Positions 16,617 to 25,432 of a stretch of DNA of 40,354 bases are shown here, one piece after another. The translations under genes and the position numbers were made by a program. The notes beneath the pieces were generated by a model that worked only from the letters and a program-made list of their open reading frames with translations, was not told where the DNA came from and did not search any database. This DNA is from an uncultured Bacilli bacterium (GTDB taxonomy: Bacteria > Bacillota_I > Bacilli_A > RF39 > UBA660): the NCBI GenBank assembly GCA_947627895.1, contig CANQXV010000003.1, positions 1 through 40,354 of the forward strand, in the 5' to 3' direction. How positions within the stretch are numbered: position 1 is the stretch's first letter; every line of letters starts with the position of its first letter.

Positions 16617-16645
16617 TTTACAAGTTGCCAAACTTTTTTTATAAT
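16617..16645 (+). promoter_or_regulatory. Consensus promoter of LemA-family gene
   Basis: TTTACA (16617-16622), 17-bp spacer, TATAAT (16640-16645). The expected transcription start near 16652 falls on the ribosome site GGTGG, leaving a leader of only about 7-10 nt before the ATG. Confidence 0.75.
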
Positions 16646-16658
16646 ATTTATGGTGGTT

Positions 16659-17201
16659 ATGATGAATTATACTAGTGTAATCTTAGTTCTAATTATTATT
16701 GTTGGTCTACTTGTTATCTTTTATGCAACAATCTATAATAAAATTGTCGTTTATAAACTAAAAATCGATAAAGCGGAAAGTGTTATTGATGAGGCTTTAA
16801 GACAAAAATACGATTGTATCGCTAGACTTAATGGTTATATAAAGAAAGTTGTAGCTAAAAAAGATTATTTAAAAGAATATATTGATTTAAAGAATAAAAA
16901 AATTAGTAATTATGACTTAGATCGGAAACTAACGGAAGCTGTTAATACTATTCTAGAACTTAAAAACGATTATAGTGAACTTGATACTAAAGAATTTAAT
17001 AAAGAATTAAAAACAATCAATAAAATTAATGAAGAATTAACTTCAAGTAAAAATTATTACAATAAAAATACTTCGGATTTAAACGAAGTAATTAAAAAAT
17101 TTCCTAATAATATCGTAGCTAAAATTCATCATTATAGTATTAAACCTTTCTTTGATGGCAAAAATATGCAAGATGAAATAATAGATGATTTTAAACTTTA
17201 G
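16659..17201 (+). CDS. LemA family membrane-anchored coiled-coil protein
   Basis: Small protein of about 180 aa with one N-terminal membrane segment (about 3-25) and a long helical domain. The order of features matches LemA: a YN and basic block after the membrane segment, an ID-x-A-L-R-Q-KYD block, and the C-terminal YYN...NEVIKKFPNNIVAKIHHY...PFFD block (about 130-165). LemA proteins are widespread; their function is unsettled. I chose the ATG at 16659 (or 16662) because the ATG at 16650 would lie upstream of the probable transcription start. The 3' end overlaps the convergent gene by 11 bp. Confidence 0.8.
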   Translation: MMNYTSVILVLIIIVGLLVIFYATIYNKIVVYKLKIDKAESVIDEALRQKYDCIARLNGYIKKVVAKKDYLKEYIDLKNKKISNYDLDRKLTEAVNTILELKNDYSELDTKEFNKELKTINKINEELTSSKNYYNKNTSDLNEVIKKFPNNIVAKIHHYSIKPFFDGKNMQDEIIDDFKL

Positions 17202-17943
17202 TAGCTTCTCTTATTGGAAGCGATTTTTTTTCGCGTTTTAGTTCTTGACCCTTTAGAACTTTAACAAAATCTTCATTTAAGACGATATCACCAGATTGTA
17301 CATAATCATCAAGAGCACTTGCTAAAACTGTTGTATCAGTAATTAGTTTATAAATATCAAAATCAATAGCAAGTTCATTACAATTTTGTATTAAATTGCC
17401 CCTTAAAACAAAATGTATATTCCTTCCTTCAAAATTTTCAGAATCGGGAAAAACAGTTTTAATTAAACCATAATCTAAAGCGTCTTTTAAGAATAAAACT
17501 CGTTCGCGTGTTTTTTCTTCTCGCATTTTAATATCAACATTATAACGAGCTCGAGCTATTTTTTGAACTCTTTTACATGAATCCGAAATTAATAAACGAT
17601 AATCTAAGTAAGCTGCACAATAAAGTCTAATAGCATCAATAGAACTAGTATAAAGTTTTACAACTATTGGATAACTTTCTTTTAAGTCAAATGTTGCTAC
17701 GGCCTTAATTATGCCATTTATAAGGGTAATATAATATTCATGGGAAAAACTATTTATAGGATTAGTTAAGCCAAAACTAGCATATTTCAAAATATAAAGT
17801 AAACAATTTATATCTTTACTCTTCTTAGCGCCTTCAATGGCAGCTAAAAGATAATCCATATCTAGTACTTTAAACCAACTATCAATTTGTAAATTAGTTA
17901 AATTTCCGTTCCTTAATTCCGTAATTTCCTCTTTTATAGTCAT
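17191..17943 (-). CDS. Conserved helical protein of unknown function
   Basis: I do not recognise this 250-aa protein. It is soluble and mostly helical, with no signal peptide or membrane segment, a HEAT-like alternation in the first 130 residues and a basic patch around 130-155 (RVQKIARARYNVDIKMREEK). It starts at the ATG at 17943, preceded by AAGGAG; the TTG at 17961 would fall at the transcription start. It has its own promoter overlapping the ung stop codon and lies immediately downstream of the walJ-rlmH-ung genes. The 3' end overlaps the LemA gene convergently. Confidence 0.7.
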   Translation of the reverse strand: MTIKEEITELRNGNLTNLQIDSWFKVLDMDYLLAAIEGAKKSKDINCLLYILKYASFGLTNPINSFSHEYYITLINGIIKAVATFDLKESYPIVVKLYTSSIDAIRLYCAAYLDYRLLISDSCKRVQKIARARYNVDIKMREEKTRERVLFLKDALDYGLIKTVFPDSENFEGRNIHFVLRGNLIQNCNELAIDFDIYKLITDTTVLASALDDYVQSGDIVLNEDFVKVLKGQELKREKKSLPIREATKV

Positions 17944-17967
17944 ATTTTTTCTCCTTAACAATTTATT

Positions 17968-17995
17968 ATTATAATCCTAAACTATCAAAAGTCAA
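17968..17995 (-). promoter_or_regulatory. Promoter of the gene at 17191-17943
   Basis: Minus strand TTGACT (17990-17995), 16-bp spacer, TATAAT (17968-17973). The -35 overlaps the stop codon of ung. Confidence 0.7.
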
Positions 17996-18654
17996 TTTAA
18001 ATTCCAATTAATAGGTTTTTGGTTATTTTTGATAAGAAAATCATTGGTTTTAGAAAAAGGTTTACTACCAAAAAATCCTGAATAGGCGGATAATGGTGAC
18101 GGATGCGGGCTCGTGATAATATAGTGCTTTGGATTCGTAATATATTTGGCTTTTTCTTTAGCAAAATTGCCCCAGAGAATAAAAACAACTGATTCTTCTT
18201 TCATATTTAAAACTTTAATTATATAATCCGTCAAAGGTTCCCAACCCAAATTTCGATGTGAGGCTGGCTTATCTTTTTCAACTGTTAAAACGGCATTTAA
18301 AAGTAACACGCCATTTTTCGCCCAATTAGTTAAATCACCATCTTCTTTAGGAGGTATTCCCAAATCACTTTGTAATTCCTTATAAATATTTTGAAGAGAT
18401 GGGGGAATTTTAATTCCTTTATTGACGGAAAAAGAAAGCCCCATGGCTTCACCTACCCCATGATAAGGGTCTTGACCAACAATAACAACTCGAGTATCTT
18501 TAAATGAGGTTAATTTTAAGGCATTAAAAATATAATCCTTCGGAGGAAATATTTCTTTTTTATTATATTCATTTAAGATAGTATGATAAAAATTATTAAA
18601 GCCTGGACTATCCCAAATAACTTTTAATTTTTCGTCCCAATCATTACCAATCAT
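17992..18654 (-). CDS. ung: Uracil-DNA glycosylase, family 1
   Basis: Removes uracil from DNA in base-excision repair. The catalytic water-activating motif GQDPYHG is at residues 60-66 (D62, H65) and the DNA-intercalation motif HPSPLSA at 184-190. The length is 220 aa from the chosen ATG at 18654, which has AAGGAG nine bases upstream; an alternative start at 18690 would overlap rlmH by 20 bp and adds 12 residues not typical of the family. It is the last gene of the rplI-dnaB-M23-walJ-rlmH-ung series. Confidence 0.96.
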   Translation of the reverse strand: MIGNDWDEKLKVIWDSPGFNNFYHTILNEYNKKEIFPPKDYIFNALKLTSFKDTRVVIVGQDPYHGVGEAMGLSFSVNKGIKIPPSLQNIYKELQSDLGIPPKEDGDLTNWAKNGVLLLNAVLTVEKDKPASHRNLGWEPLTDYIIKVLNMKEESVVFILWGNFAKEKAKYITNPKHYIITSPHPSPLSAYSGFFGSKPFSKTNDFLIKNNQKPINWNLN

Positions 18655-18670
18655 TTTTTCATTCTCCTTT

Positions 18671-19108
18671 TTATTTATGATAAGTTTCATTATTTATTAT
18701 TTTAAAACTTCGGTATATTTGTTCAAGTAAAATGCCACGGAATAAACCATGCGGAAAAGTAAGAGCTGAAAAACTAATAAGTTCATTGACCTTACTTCTT
18801 ACTTCATCATTTAAGCCAAGAGAACCCCCTATAATAAAGGTAATATTCCCATTGGTCATTAGTTTTTCATTTATTTTATTAGCTAGTTTTTCACTAGTTA
18901 CAACTTCACCTTTTAAATCTAGAGCAATGTTATAATCATGCGGATTAATTTTGGCAAGTAACCCACTTATTTCCTTTTCATAATTAACATTATCTTTTAA
19001 TTCGACAATTTCTATTTTATGATATTTACTAATTCTTTTTAAATAATCATTAACTAAATCTTGTAAATAAGCCTCTTTTAATTTTCCCACACAAAGTATT
19101 TTAATCAT
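18671..19108 (-). CDS. rlmH: 23S rRNA pseudouridine-1915 N3-methyltransferase RlmH
   Basis: SPOUT-class methyltransferase acting on assembled ribosomes. The N-terminal MIKILCVGKLKE, the SAM-knot FIIGGSLGL (about 92-100) and the C-terminal block ending YRSFKIINNETYHK are diagnostic. At 145 aa it is slightly shorter than the usual 155-159 because the central part is trimmed; both ends are intact. Its ATG overlaps the walJ stop by 4 bp. walJ-rlmH adjacency is conserved in Firmicutes. Confidence 0.96.
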   Translation of the reverse strand: MIKILCVGKLKEAYLQDLVNDYLKRISKYHKIEIVELKDNVNYEKEISGLLAKINPHDYNIALDLKGEVVTSEKLANKINEKLMTNGNITFIIGGSLGLNDEVRSKVNELISFSALTFPHGLFRGILLEQIYRSFKIINNETYHK

Positions 19109-19869
19109 ATTTCCACCACTTCACTTGCTTCTCTTTGCCGCGCACAAACAATATTATTAAATTCTACTCCGCGATCAATAAAAGTATTTCGCACGGTTTC
19201 TAACGCAATTTCTTCTAAATTATTAGTTTCACTTAAGTGCATCAAAATTATTTTTTGCGTATCCGGCCCAATTAGTTTTGCTAAATAAAAGGCGGCAGCT
19301 TTATTTGATAAGTGACCATTGTCGGATAAAACTCGTCTTTTAAGCCAAGCCGGATATGGCCCTTGCTGTAATAATTCAATATCATGATTACTTTCAAATA
19401 AATAAATATTTAAATTAGTTAAATCATTAAAATATTTTTTATTAATATAACCCGTATCCGTAATATAGGCTAAAGTTTTACCATTATCATTTAAAATAAA
19501 GTTTCTAGAATCAATGGCATCATGACTCGAATGAATAGGTTTTATAGTTACCCCATCTAAATCAATTTCTTTATCATAAATTAAAGTATGCGGATAATCA
19601 TTTAATCCTTCTAGGTCATAGAAGATTTTTTGACTCACAACTAAGGTTGGGTGGTGTTTGGTAACAAATGTTTTCAAAGCTGCGGTATGGTCAGTATGGG
19701 TATGACTTAAAAGAATATATTTAATTTCATTTAAGTCTACCCCTATATTTTCTAATTTTTCTTTAATATATTTATAATTAGAACCAATATCAATTAAAAT
19801 TTTATTTTGACTGGTTTCAATAAAGGTGCAATTGCCTTTTGAACCACTACATAAAACTACTACTCTCAT
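19105..19869 (-). CDS. walJ: WalJ/YycJ metallo-beta-lactamase-fold nuclease-like protein
   Basis: MBL-fold protein of the YycJ group, which in Bacillus and Streptococcus sits after walRKHI and has been linked to DNA exonuclease activity and coordination of division with replication. The metal motif HTHTDH is at residues 56-61, with further ligands in HSSHD and LSDNGHLSN. The 254-aa length is normal. The gene lies between the LysM-G5-M23 peptidase and rlmH, but no walR, walK, walH or walI is present here. Confidence 0.92.
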   Translation of the reverse strand: MRVVVLCSGSKGNCTFIETSQNKILIDIGSNYKYIKEKLENIGVDLNEIKYILLSHTHTDHTAALKTFVTKHHPTLVVSQKIFYDLEGLNDYPHTLIYDKEIDLDGVTIKPIHSSHDAIDSRNFILNDNGKTLAYITDTGYINKKYFNDLTNLNIYLFESNHDIELLQQGPYPAWLKRRVLSDNGHLSNKAAAFYLAKLIGPDTQKIILMHLSETNNLEEIALETVRNTFIDRGVEFNNIVCARQREASEVVEI

Positions 19870-19876
19870 AACTTAC

Positions 19877-21364
19877 CTATAACTTAATATAATTAAGGGG
19901 ATTTTGGAAACTATAAGATCCATGATATGGCCAACCAATGCAAACACCAAAGTGAAGGTGGGTTCCAGTTACATAACCACTATTACCCATTTGGGCAATT
20001 CTTTGACTCCGACTTACCTTTTGACCAACACTAACTAAAGCCTTAGAAAGGTGAGCATATTGGGTATAAATATTATTTTCATGTTCAATAATTACATAAT
20101 TACCATCAACTGACCGGTATCCTACTTCAACAACAGTACCATCATCAACCGCGTAAATTGGAGAGCCATAACCAGTACCGGAAATATCAAGGCCTAAATG
20201 TCTAGAACCACCACGCCAACCAAAGCCAGAGGTTAAATAATATGGGTAGTTGGTTGGATAAGCCCAGTTTAAGTTAGATTCGACAGGAGCTCCATGAATT
20301 GAAGATTTAGGCCCGACCGTAACAATTTGTTCGACCATTTCCCGAATAATAACTCTATCTTCCTTAATAGTTCTAACTTCGCTGCTAGCTTCCCCATTTA
20401 TTACTTGGTAAGTAACATGGTCAAGAGCAAGGCCATCAACACCTGAAGTTGTAACCTTCCGATATCCCGGATTCTTAGAACTATCAACCACTTCATTCGT
20501 CGTAAATGAAGTAATATTTTCATTAATTTGATCAACTTCATAAATAAAAGTTAACACCGGATTAATCAAAGTAATATTAACTTTAGTACCTTCGGTAAGT
20601 AAAGCTGATTCATCACGATATTCTGGATTGGCAATAATAAATTCTTGTGGGTTAATTTGATATTTTTCACTAATAGTTTCAATATTATCCCCCATTTCAA
20701 CTTTATAAGTATCCATTTTAGCATCAGGACCAAATAATAAATATTGGCTTAAAGATTCAACATCAGTAAATATTTTATCATGAACACTAATATAACCTTC
20801 TTTAATGGTAATTACTTCATTAAAATACATACTACTAATAGTTGAACCAATTTCTGATTTATTTATCGTTCTATTGCCCTCTAAATAATTATCGAGTCTT
20901 TCTTCATCAATAAAAGATAATATAAATCGATTCATCGCTTCTTCAAATATTTCTTTATCTAAAACGTTAATAGTTATATTTTCTTTATTTTCTTCTTCAG
21001 GGAATTTAATGGTAATAATATAACCTTCAATGGCAAAATCATCTACTTGAGCAATATTATTATATATTTCATTCACGGGAGTATAATCTGTATTAAAAGT
21101 ATTAGTTTTAACTAAATTAAAACCCGCCGGAGGATAAACATCAGCAACATTATATTCATAACGAATAGATTCTTGTTCTTTATTAATTAAGTCATATAAT
21201 TCATCAGCACTTTTAATTAAACCTATTGTTTCCCCATTTAAGTAAACTAAATAAGCATCTTCTGCTCTACTATCTATATCATTATTAAAAATATAACAAA
21301 CGCTATATAAAAGAACAAAAGCTATCGTAATTAAAGTTGTAATTATAATATCTTTTCTTTTCAT
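19877..21364 (-). CDS. Membrane-anchored LysM-G5-M23 peptidoglycan endopeptidase
   Basis: Wall hydrolase or remodelling enzyme of 495 aa. Residues about 7-27 form an N-terminal anchor; 30-215 is an unrecognised extracellular region; 218-264 is a LysM domain (YKVEMGDNIETISEKYQI); 270-350 is a G5-like domain; and 370-495 is an M23 domain with H389, D393 and H471 as zinc ligands plus H438 and H469. All catalytic residues are present, so it should be active. The ATG overlaps the dnaB stop by 4 bp. It occupies the place taken by walRKHI in many relatives, next to walJ, which is noteworthy because the Wal system controls such hydrolases. Confidence 0.92.
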   Translation of the reverse strand: MKRKDIIITTLITIAFVLLYSVCYIFNNDIDSRAEDAYLVYLNGETIGLIKSADELYDLINKEQESIRYEYNVADVYPPAGFNLVKTNTFNTDYTPVNEIYNNIAQVDDFAIEGYIITIKFPEEENKENITINVLDKEIFEEAMNRFILSFIDEERLDNYLEGNRTINKSEIGSTISSMYFNEVITIKEGYISVHDKIFTDVESLSQYLLFGPDAKMDTYKVEMGDNIETISEKYQINPQEFIIANPEYRDESALLTEGTKVNITLINPVLTFIYEVDQINENITSFTTNEVVDSSKNPGYRKVTTSGVDGLALDHVTYQVINGEASSEVRTIKEDRVIIREMVEQIVTVGPKSSIHGAPVESNLNWAYPTNYPYYLTSGFGWRGGSRHLGLDISGTGYGSPIYAVDDGTVVEVGYRSVDGNYVIIEHENNIYTQYAHLSKALVSVGQKVSRSQRIAQMGNSGYVTGTHLHFGVCIGWPYHGSYSFQNPLNYIKL

Positions 21365-22701
21365 GATTCTTCCTTATTTTCTTGAAGCATATTTCTAAAA
21401 CTACACATATTTAATTCTAATAGTAAGTTCACAACACCCGTACTACCTTTACGATGTTTCGCAATTACTAATTCCGCAGGAACTATTTTTTGTTTCGCAT
21501 CTTTTACTTTTTCATAATAATCTTTGCGATTAATAAATAGAACCATATCAGCATCTTGTTCCAAAGAACCGGATTCTCTTAAGTCGGCCAACATTGGTTG
21601 ATTACTTTCTCTTTTTTCCGCACTCCGAGATAATTGACTTAAAGCAATAACTGGAACTTTTAATTCCAAAGCCATCGTCTTTAAATTACGGGAAATTTCT
21701 GATACTTCCACTTGTCTTGATTCATATCTTTTAAAACCACTATTAACAAGTTGCAAATAGTCAATAATAACTAAACCTAAGCCTTGTTCACTATTAGCAA
21801 GTCTTCTACATTTGGCTCTAATTTCTTGAACGGTTGCGGCCGAATTATCTTCAATATAAATGTTGGTATCTGCAAGTTGGGATAATGCTTCATTATATCT
21901 TTTCCAATCATTTTCATGCATATTACCAGTTTGTAATTTATAAGCATCAATTTGCCCAATAGAACTAATCATCCGATTAACTAACATTTCCGCGGGCATT
22001 TCTAAGTTAAATATGGCAATTGCTTTTTTAGTAGTTGATGCCGCATATGTTGCCATGTTTAAAGCCAGGTTTGTTTTACCCATCCCGGGACGGGCCGCCA
22101 AAATAATCATTTCCCCAGGTTGAAATCCGGTTGAAATTCGGTCAAAATCAATGAATCCCGTCTCTAAACCCGTAATAACTTTTTTATTTTTAGCTAGTTC
22201 TTCTAACTTTTCTTGAGCTCTTCTTAATACTTCTTGAATTGGTAAGAATTCGCCAACACTTCTAGCTCTAACTACATTATTTATTTTCTTTTCGGCACTA
22301 TCAAGTAAATAATTTAAATCATCACTTTCATAAGAATCAGTTACAATTTCGGTTGCCGTATTAATTAAATTTCTTCTTATGGCAAAATCTTTAACAATAC
22401 TTATATAATGGTCTAAGTTTGCCGTTGTTACAACTGAATCAATAACTTCACTTAAATATTCAATCGAAACAGCATTTAATTTTTTATCTTTATCAAGTTC
22501 ATTTTTTATTGTCATTATATCCACAGGTGTATTGGTATCATGAAGATTCTTTATAGCATTAAATATAAATTTGTTTCGCTCATCAAAAAACATTTCAGGT
22601 ACTACTTCTTCGACAATCTTATTAACTGTTGTATTATCGATAAAAGCAACTCCTAAAACACTCATTTCTGCTTCTAAATTCTTAGGCATCGTTCGAGCCA
22701 T
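21361..22701 (-). CDS. dnaB: Replicative DNA helicase DnaB (dnaC in B. subtilis)
   Basis: Hexameric helicase unwinding DNA at the replication fork. The N-terminal domain runs about 5-105, the linker helix about 150-172 and the RecA-like domain from about 175. Walker A is ARPGMGKT (203-210), followed by NLEMPAEML, the Walker B-containing VIIDYLQL and a terminal LIVAKHRKG-type stretch. At 446 aa it is complete and shows no intein. It follows rplI by 15 bp, the conserved Firmicutes order. Confidence 0.97.
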   Translation of the reverse strand: MARTMPKNLEAEMSVLGVAFIDNTTVNKIVEEVVPEMFFDERNKFIFNAIKNLHDTNTPVDIMTIKNELDKDKKLNAVSIEYLSEVIDSVVTTANLDHYISIVKDFAIRRNLINTATEIVTDSYESDDLNYLLDSAEKKINNVVRARSVGEFLPIQEVLRRAQEKLEELAKNKKVITGLETGFIDFDRISTGFQPGEMIILAARPGMGKTNLALNMATYAASTTKKAIAIFNLEMPAEMLVNRMISSIGQIDAYKLQTGNMHENDWKRYNEALSQLADTNIYIEDNSAATVQEIRAKCRRLANSEQGLGLVIIDYLQLVNSGFKRYESRQVEVSEISRNLKTMALELKVPVIALSQLSRSAEKRESNQPMLADLRESGSLEQDADMVLFINRKDYYEKVKDAKQKIVPAELVIAKHRKGSTGVVNLLLELNMCSFRNMLQENKEES

Positions 22702-22716
22702 TTATCTTCACACCCT

Positions 22717-23157
22717 TTATTTTACTAATACAATTTTTACTAAAAATTTTACTTTCTTATGTAACTCAATTTCTACATTAGTTGTTCCTAAAGATGAAAT
22801 TGGCACTTCAATCTTAATAGCTTTTTTATCTATTTTATAACCCATTTCTTTTAATTTATCACTTATTTGTTTACTAGAAATAGTCCCAAATATTTGATCA
22901 TTTTTTCCTGTTTTAACTTTAAAAGTTAATTCTTTATTTTCTAAACTATCCTTTATTTTATTAAATTCTTTTATTCTTTCTTCTTCGGCATCTTCTCTTA
23001 TTTTTATTTCTTCATCTAGTATTTCTTTACTCCTTTTAGAGTAAGGAACAGCAAGTCCATTTTTAATTAAATAATTATTAGCATAACCATCAGATACATC
23101 CAATATAGCATCCTTTTTACCTTGGCTTTTAACATCTTTAAGTAATATTACTTTCAT
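22717..23157 (-). CDS. rplI: 50S ribosomal protein L9
   Basis: L9 of 146 aa, complete. The N-terminal rRNA-binding domain reads [16 protein letters not shown] with GYANNYLI, followed by the long central helix (about 42-75, Glu/Lys-rich) and the C-terminal domain. An AAGGAGG ribosome site and its own extended -10 promoter precede it. It begins the rplI-dnaB-peptidase-walJ-rlmH-ung unit. In many Firmicutes gdpP lies just upstream; here that position is taken by the TasA-like cassette. Confidence 0.97.
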   Translation of the reverse strand: MKVILLKDVKSQGKKDAILDVSDGYANNYLIKNGLAVPYSKRSKEILDEEIKIREDAEEERIKEFNKIKDSLENKELTFKVKTGKNDQIFGTISSKQISDKLKEMGYKIDKKAIKIEVPISSLGTTNVEIELHKKVKFLVKIVLVK

Positions 23158-23180
23158 AAATCCTCCTTAAAGTCACAACT

Positions 23181-23189
23181 ATTATATCA
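23181..23189 (-). promoter_or_regulatory. Extended -10 promoter of rplI operon
   Basis: Minus strand TGATATAAT, 24 bp before the rplI start; the best -35 (TTAATT) is weak. It lies between the terminator of the TasA-like gene and rplI, so the operon has its own start. Confidence 0.6.
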
Positions 23190-23213
23190 TACATTTGCAA
23201 AATAATTAAAAAA

Positions 23214-23236
23214 AGAAACCAATTTCTTGGTTACTA
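23214..23236 (-). terminator. Terminator of TasA-like gene (copy of rpsR terminator)
   Basis: Minus strand AACCAA-GAAA-TTGGTT hairpin followed by TCTTTTTTT. The 20 bases at 23217-23236 are identical to 25438-25457 at the end of rpsR. Confidence 0.85.
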
Positions 23237-23240
23237 AGTT

Positions 23241-25109
23241 TTAAGCTATTCGATATGGATTTGTTTCAGTTCCATCTCCTGAGGCAATTTTTGCGTCAGA
23301 TGAAAGATAGAAGGAAGGTCTAACACAATATAAATTATAAACATCATTGCCTATACCATTTGTCATACCTGCATAATCGATAAATCTTGCCCCGGCTCCA
23401 TATTCTGGCCAACGAGAAAGTGTCCATTCGTTAATACCCAGGTATAACCAATTATTATTTTTGACCACATCTTCATTATAATTACTTGCCTTAATATTCC
23501 AATATTCTGGTAAAGTTCCGTACATATAATCGCTTATATACATTAAACCAATATTTGAGTTAAACAATAAATCATTATCGCTGTTACATAATCTCGGTTC
23601 TTGATTTAAGGCCAATCCGTTTCCTTGCGTATAACATAAATTACTTTCTTTTGTTAATTTACTATCACCTAATTCACTCTCATATACTTCTTTAGCATTA
23701 TTAAAACTTGATGTCCCTCCGACTTCCCATATGTGACTAACAATTTTTTTTTGATAAATTTCATCTATATTATTATAGAAATACTCATTTAAGTTTTTAC
23801 TATTTAGGTCGCTTTCCTTCCACATATTTACATTAGTACTGTTCTCATATAATATGTGTTCTTTGTCCGTACTATTCCAACTATAACTTGCCAAACTATC
23901 CCAATTTGTGCCCTTATAATACATATGATTAGTACTATTATTTAAACTATATAAACTATAAGTTGCTCCACCTCCTACTTCACTATTACCTAATTGAGCT
24001 GCTGTTGCACCTTCCGCTTTAATCAATTTCATTTCATATTGTTGATTCGCATTTTTAAATAACCCTATTATTCTATATAAATCTTCATTTGTTGTACATT
24101 GTTGTGGTTCCTCTGATACTTCTGTAACATCATCTAAACATACATAGTTATTTACTATTTCACTGGCCCCACTATACCTATAGGAATTATCATTAGCTCC
24201 GTTTGTTAAGTTTTCATTATGTAATAATAATGTATTGGCTTCTGAATCTGCTAATAATTTTTCTTGTATTTCTTCTTGTTTAGTTTCTTTTTGGATTATT
24301 ACTTCCCCACTTACTTGTTTTCCGGTATTTAATTCTTGATCAGTTGGTAGGTTTATAAATGTTATGGTTATTTCCCATGTATCTGTTGTTGGCCCTGGTT
24401 GAGTATTTGGATCAGATGGTGCTGTTACTTCTATTGGTACTCCACTTGCTATGGTTATTAATCCTCCTACTTCAGTTATATCATACCCACTTATTTTCTT
24501 TGTTTGTTGTTCTTCTCCTTCTGTATATTTTATTTCTATATCATCTTTATGAGTTAATCCAACTACTCCTTCATACTCCTCAGTACCCTTTTTAACACTT
24601 AATATTAATTCTGACACTGGAGTATTATATGTTCCTTTATCTGCATCACTCAATGGTACTTGTTTAACATCTCCAGTGTCATTTTTATAACTTGAATACT
24701 CTAATTCTTTAGTATTTAATCTTAAATACACATTATAAGTTTCTCTTGCTGCTCTGGTAGCACTATTAGCTGTTAGTACTGCTTTGGCTGTTACCCCATC
24801 AGCTATACTTTGATCATTTGCTTCAAAGTTTTCCACTGTTGCTTTTATATTTATTGGTGTTAAATCATCAGTTCCTTGTTTGGGATCATTATCAATAATA
24901 TGATTTCCTTCATCAGTTGCATCCTTATCTACAATGCTAAAAGTTAAGGAATCATTAGTTCCCGTTTTAGCACTAACATCAAGGGTTTGATTATCACCAG
25001 TTTGGGCAGCAAAAAAAGCATATGTTGCTCCGGCTACTACTATTAATAATGTTAATACCCCTATTATTAATAACATTAAGTTTTTTCTTTTTTTGTCATT
25101 ATCTTTCAT
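23241..25109 (-). CDS. TasA/camelysin-like secreted protein with a C-terminal shared domain
   Basis: Extracellular protein of 622 aa. Residues 1-10 are basic, 11-34 hydrophobic and end in GATYAFFAA followed by a polar DNQTLDV block, the pattern of SipW-processed TasA/camelysin precursors. Residues about 40-275 contain a beta-rich domain with the TW-x-ITITF-x-NLP stretch also seen in that group. Residues 309-622 are a separate module with RYSG, NYVC, LYRIIG, GLMYISDYMY, EWTLS, VRPSFYL and NPYRI motifs, shared with the 1243-aa protein at 36563-40294; the VRP and closing motifs recall DUF6273-like domains. No sipW gene is nearby. It is regulated, by inference, from the palindrome over its -10 and the divergent HTH gene. 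Confidence 0.75.
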   Translation of the reverse strand: MKDNDKKRKNLMLLIIGVLTLLIVVAGATYAFFAAQTGDNQTLDVSAKTGTNDSLTFSIVDKDATDEGNHIIDNDPKQGTDDLTPINIKATVENFEANDQSIADGVTAKAVLTANSATRAARETYNVYLRLNTKELEYSSYKNDTGDVKQVPLSDADKGTYNTPVSELILSVKKGTEEYEGVVGLTHKDDIEIKYTEGEEQQTKKISGYDITEVGGLITIASGVPIEVTAPSDPNTQPGPTTDTWEITITFINLPTDQELNTGKQVSGEVIIQKETKQEEIQEKLLADSEANTLLLHNENLTNGANDNSYRYSGASEIVNNYVCLDDVTEVSEEPQQCTTNEDLYRIIGLFKNANQQYEMKLIKAEGATAAQLGNSEVGGGATYSLYSLNNSTNHMYYKGTNWDSLASYSWNSTDKEHILYENSTNVNMWKESDLNSKNLNEYFYNNIDEIYQKKIVSHIWEVGGTSSFNNAKEVYESELGDSKLTKESNLCYTQGNGLALNQEPRLCNSDNDLLFNSNIGLMYISDYMYGTLPEYWNIKASNYNEDVVKNNNWLYLGINEWTLSRWPEYGAGARFIDYAGMTNGIGNDVYNLYCVRPSFYLSSDAKIASGDGTETNPYRIA

Positions 25110-25129
25110 CGTATTATCACCTATTATTA

Positions 25130-25158
25130 ATTATATAACCATTTGGTTATATGGTCAA
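25130..25158 (-). promoter_or_regulatory. Promoter of TasA-like gene
   Basis: Minus strand TTGACC (25153-25158), 17-bp spacer, TATAAT (25130-25135), then AGGTGAT before the ATG at 25109. The palindrome at 25134-25151 covers the spacer and reaches into the -10. Confidence 0.75.
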
Positions 25159-25178
25159 GATAATCAAATGGTTATATG
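25134..25178. promoter_or_regulatory. Operator-like palindrome and half-site between TasA-like and HTH genes
   Basis: TATAACCATTTGGTTATA (25134-25151) has perfect 8-bp arms around a 2-bp centre. The 10-mer TGGTTATATG occurs in its right part (25144-25153) and again at 25169-25178, 25 bp on. Binding of the adjacent HTH protein would block the TasA-like promoter and probably its own. The palindrome is seen; the binding protein is inferred. Confidence 0.65.
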
Positions 25179-25201
25179 TAAAAATATAAATGGTGATTAA
25201 A

Positions 25202-25432
25202 ATGAACTTAATAAGACTAAAAGAAATAAGAGAAGACCATGATTTACTCCAAAAAGATATTGCGAAAGTTTTAAAAATTTCTCAAGTTCAATATAGTCGA
25301 TATGAAACTGGTATTAGACTAATACCCATTGATAAATTAAATATTTTAGCATCATTTTATAAAGTTTCCGTAGATTATCTTATCTGTAGAACCGATTGTA
25401 AGAAGCCTTATCCCAAATCTATTATAAAATAA
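25202..25432 (+). CDS. Small XRE-family HTH regulator, SinR-like in size and position
   Basis: DNA-binding protein of 76 aa with a Cro/C1-type helix-turn-helix at about residues 4-62 (LQKDIAKVLKISQVQYSRYE). The C-terminus is short and basic with two cysteines (ICRTDC). The start is the ATG at 25202, preceded by GGTGAT; the ATG at 25190 has no ribosome site. It is divergent from the TasA-like gene across a palindromic operator. In B. subtilis SinR represses tasA, so the arrangement is suggestive, but the sequence alone does not show orthology. Confidence 0.85.
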   Translation: MNLIRLKEIREDHDLLQKDIAKVLKISQVQYSRYETGIRLIPIDKLNILASFYKVSVDYLICRTDCKKPYPKSIIK

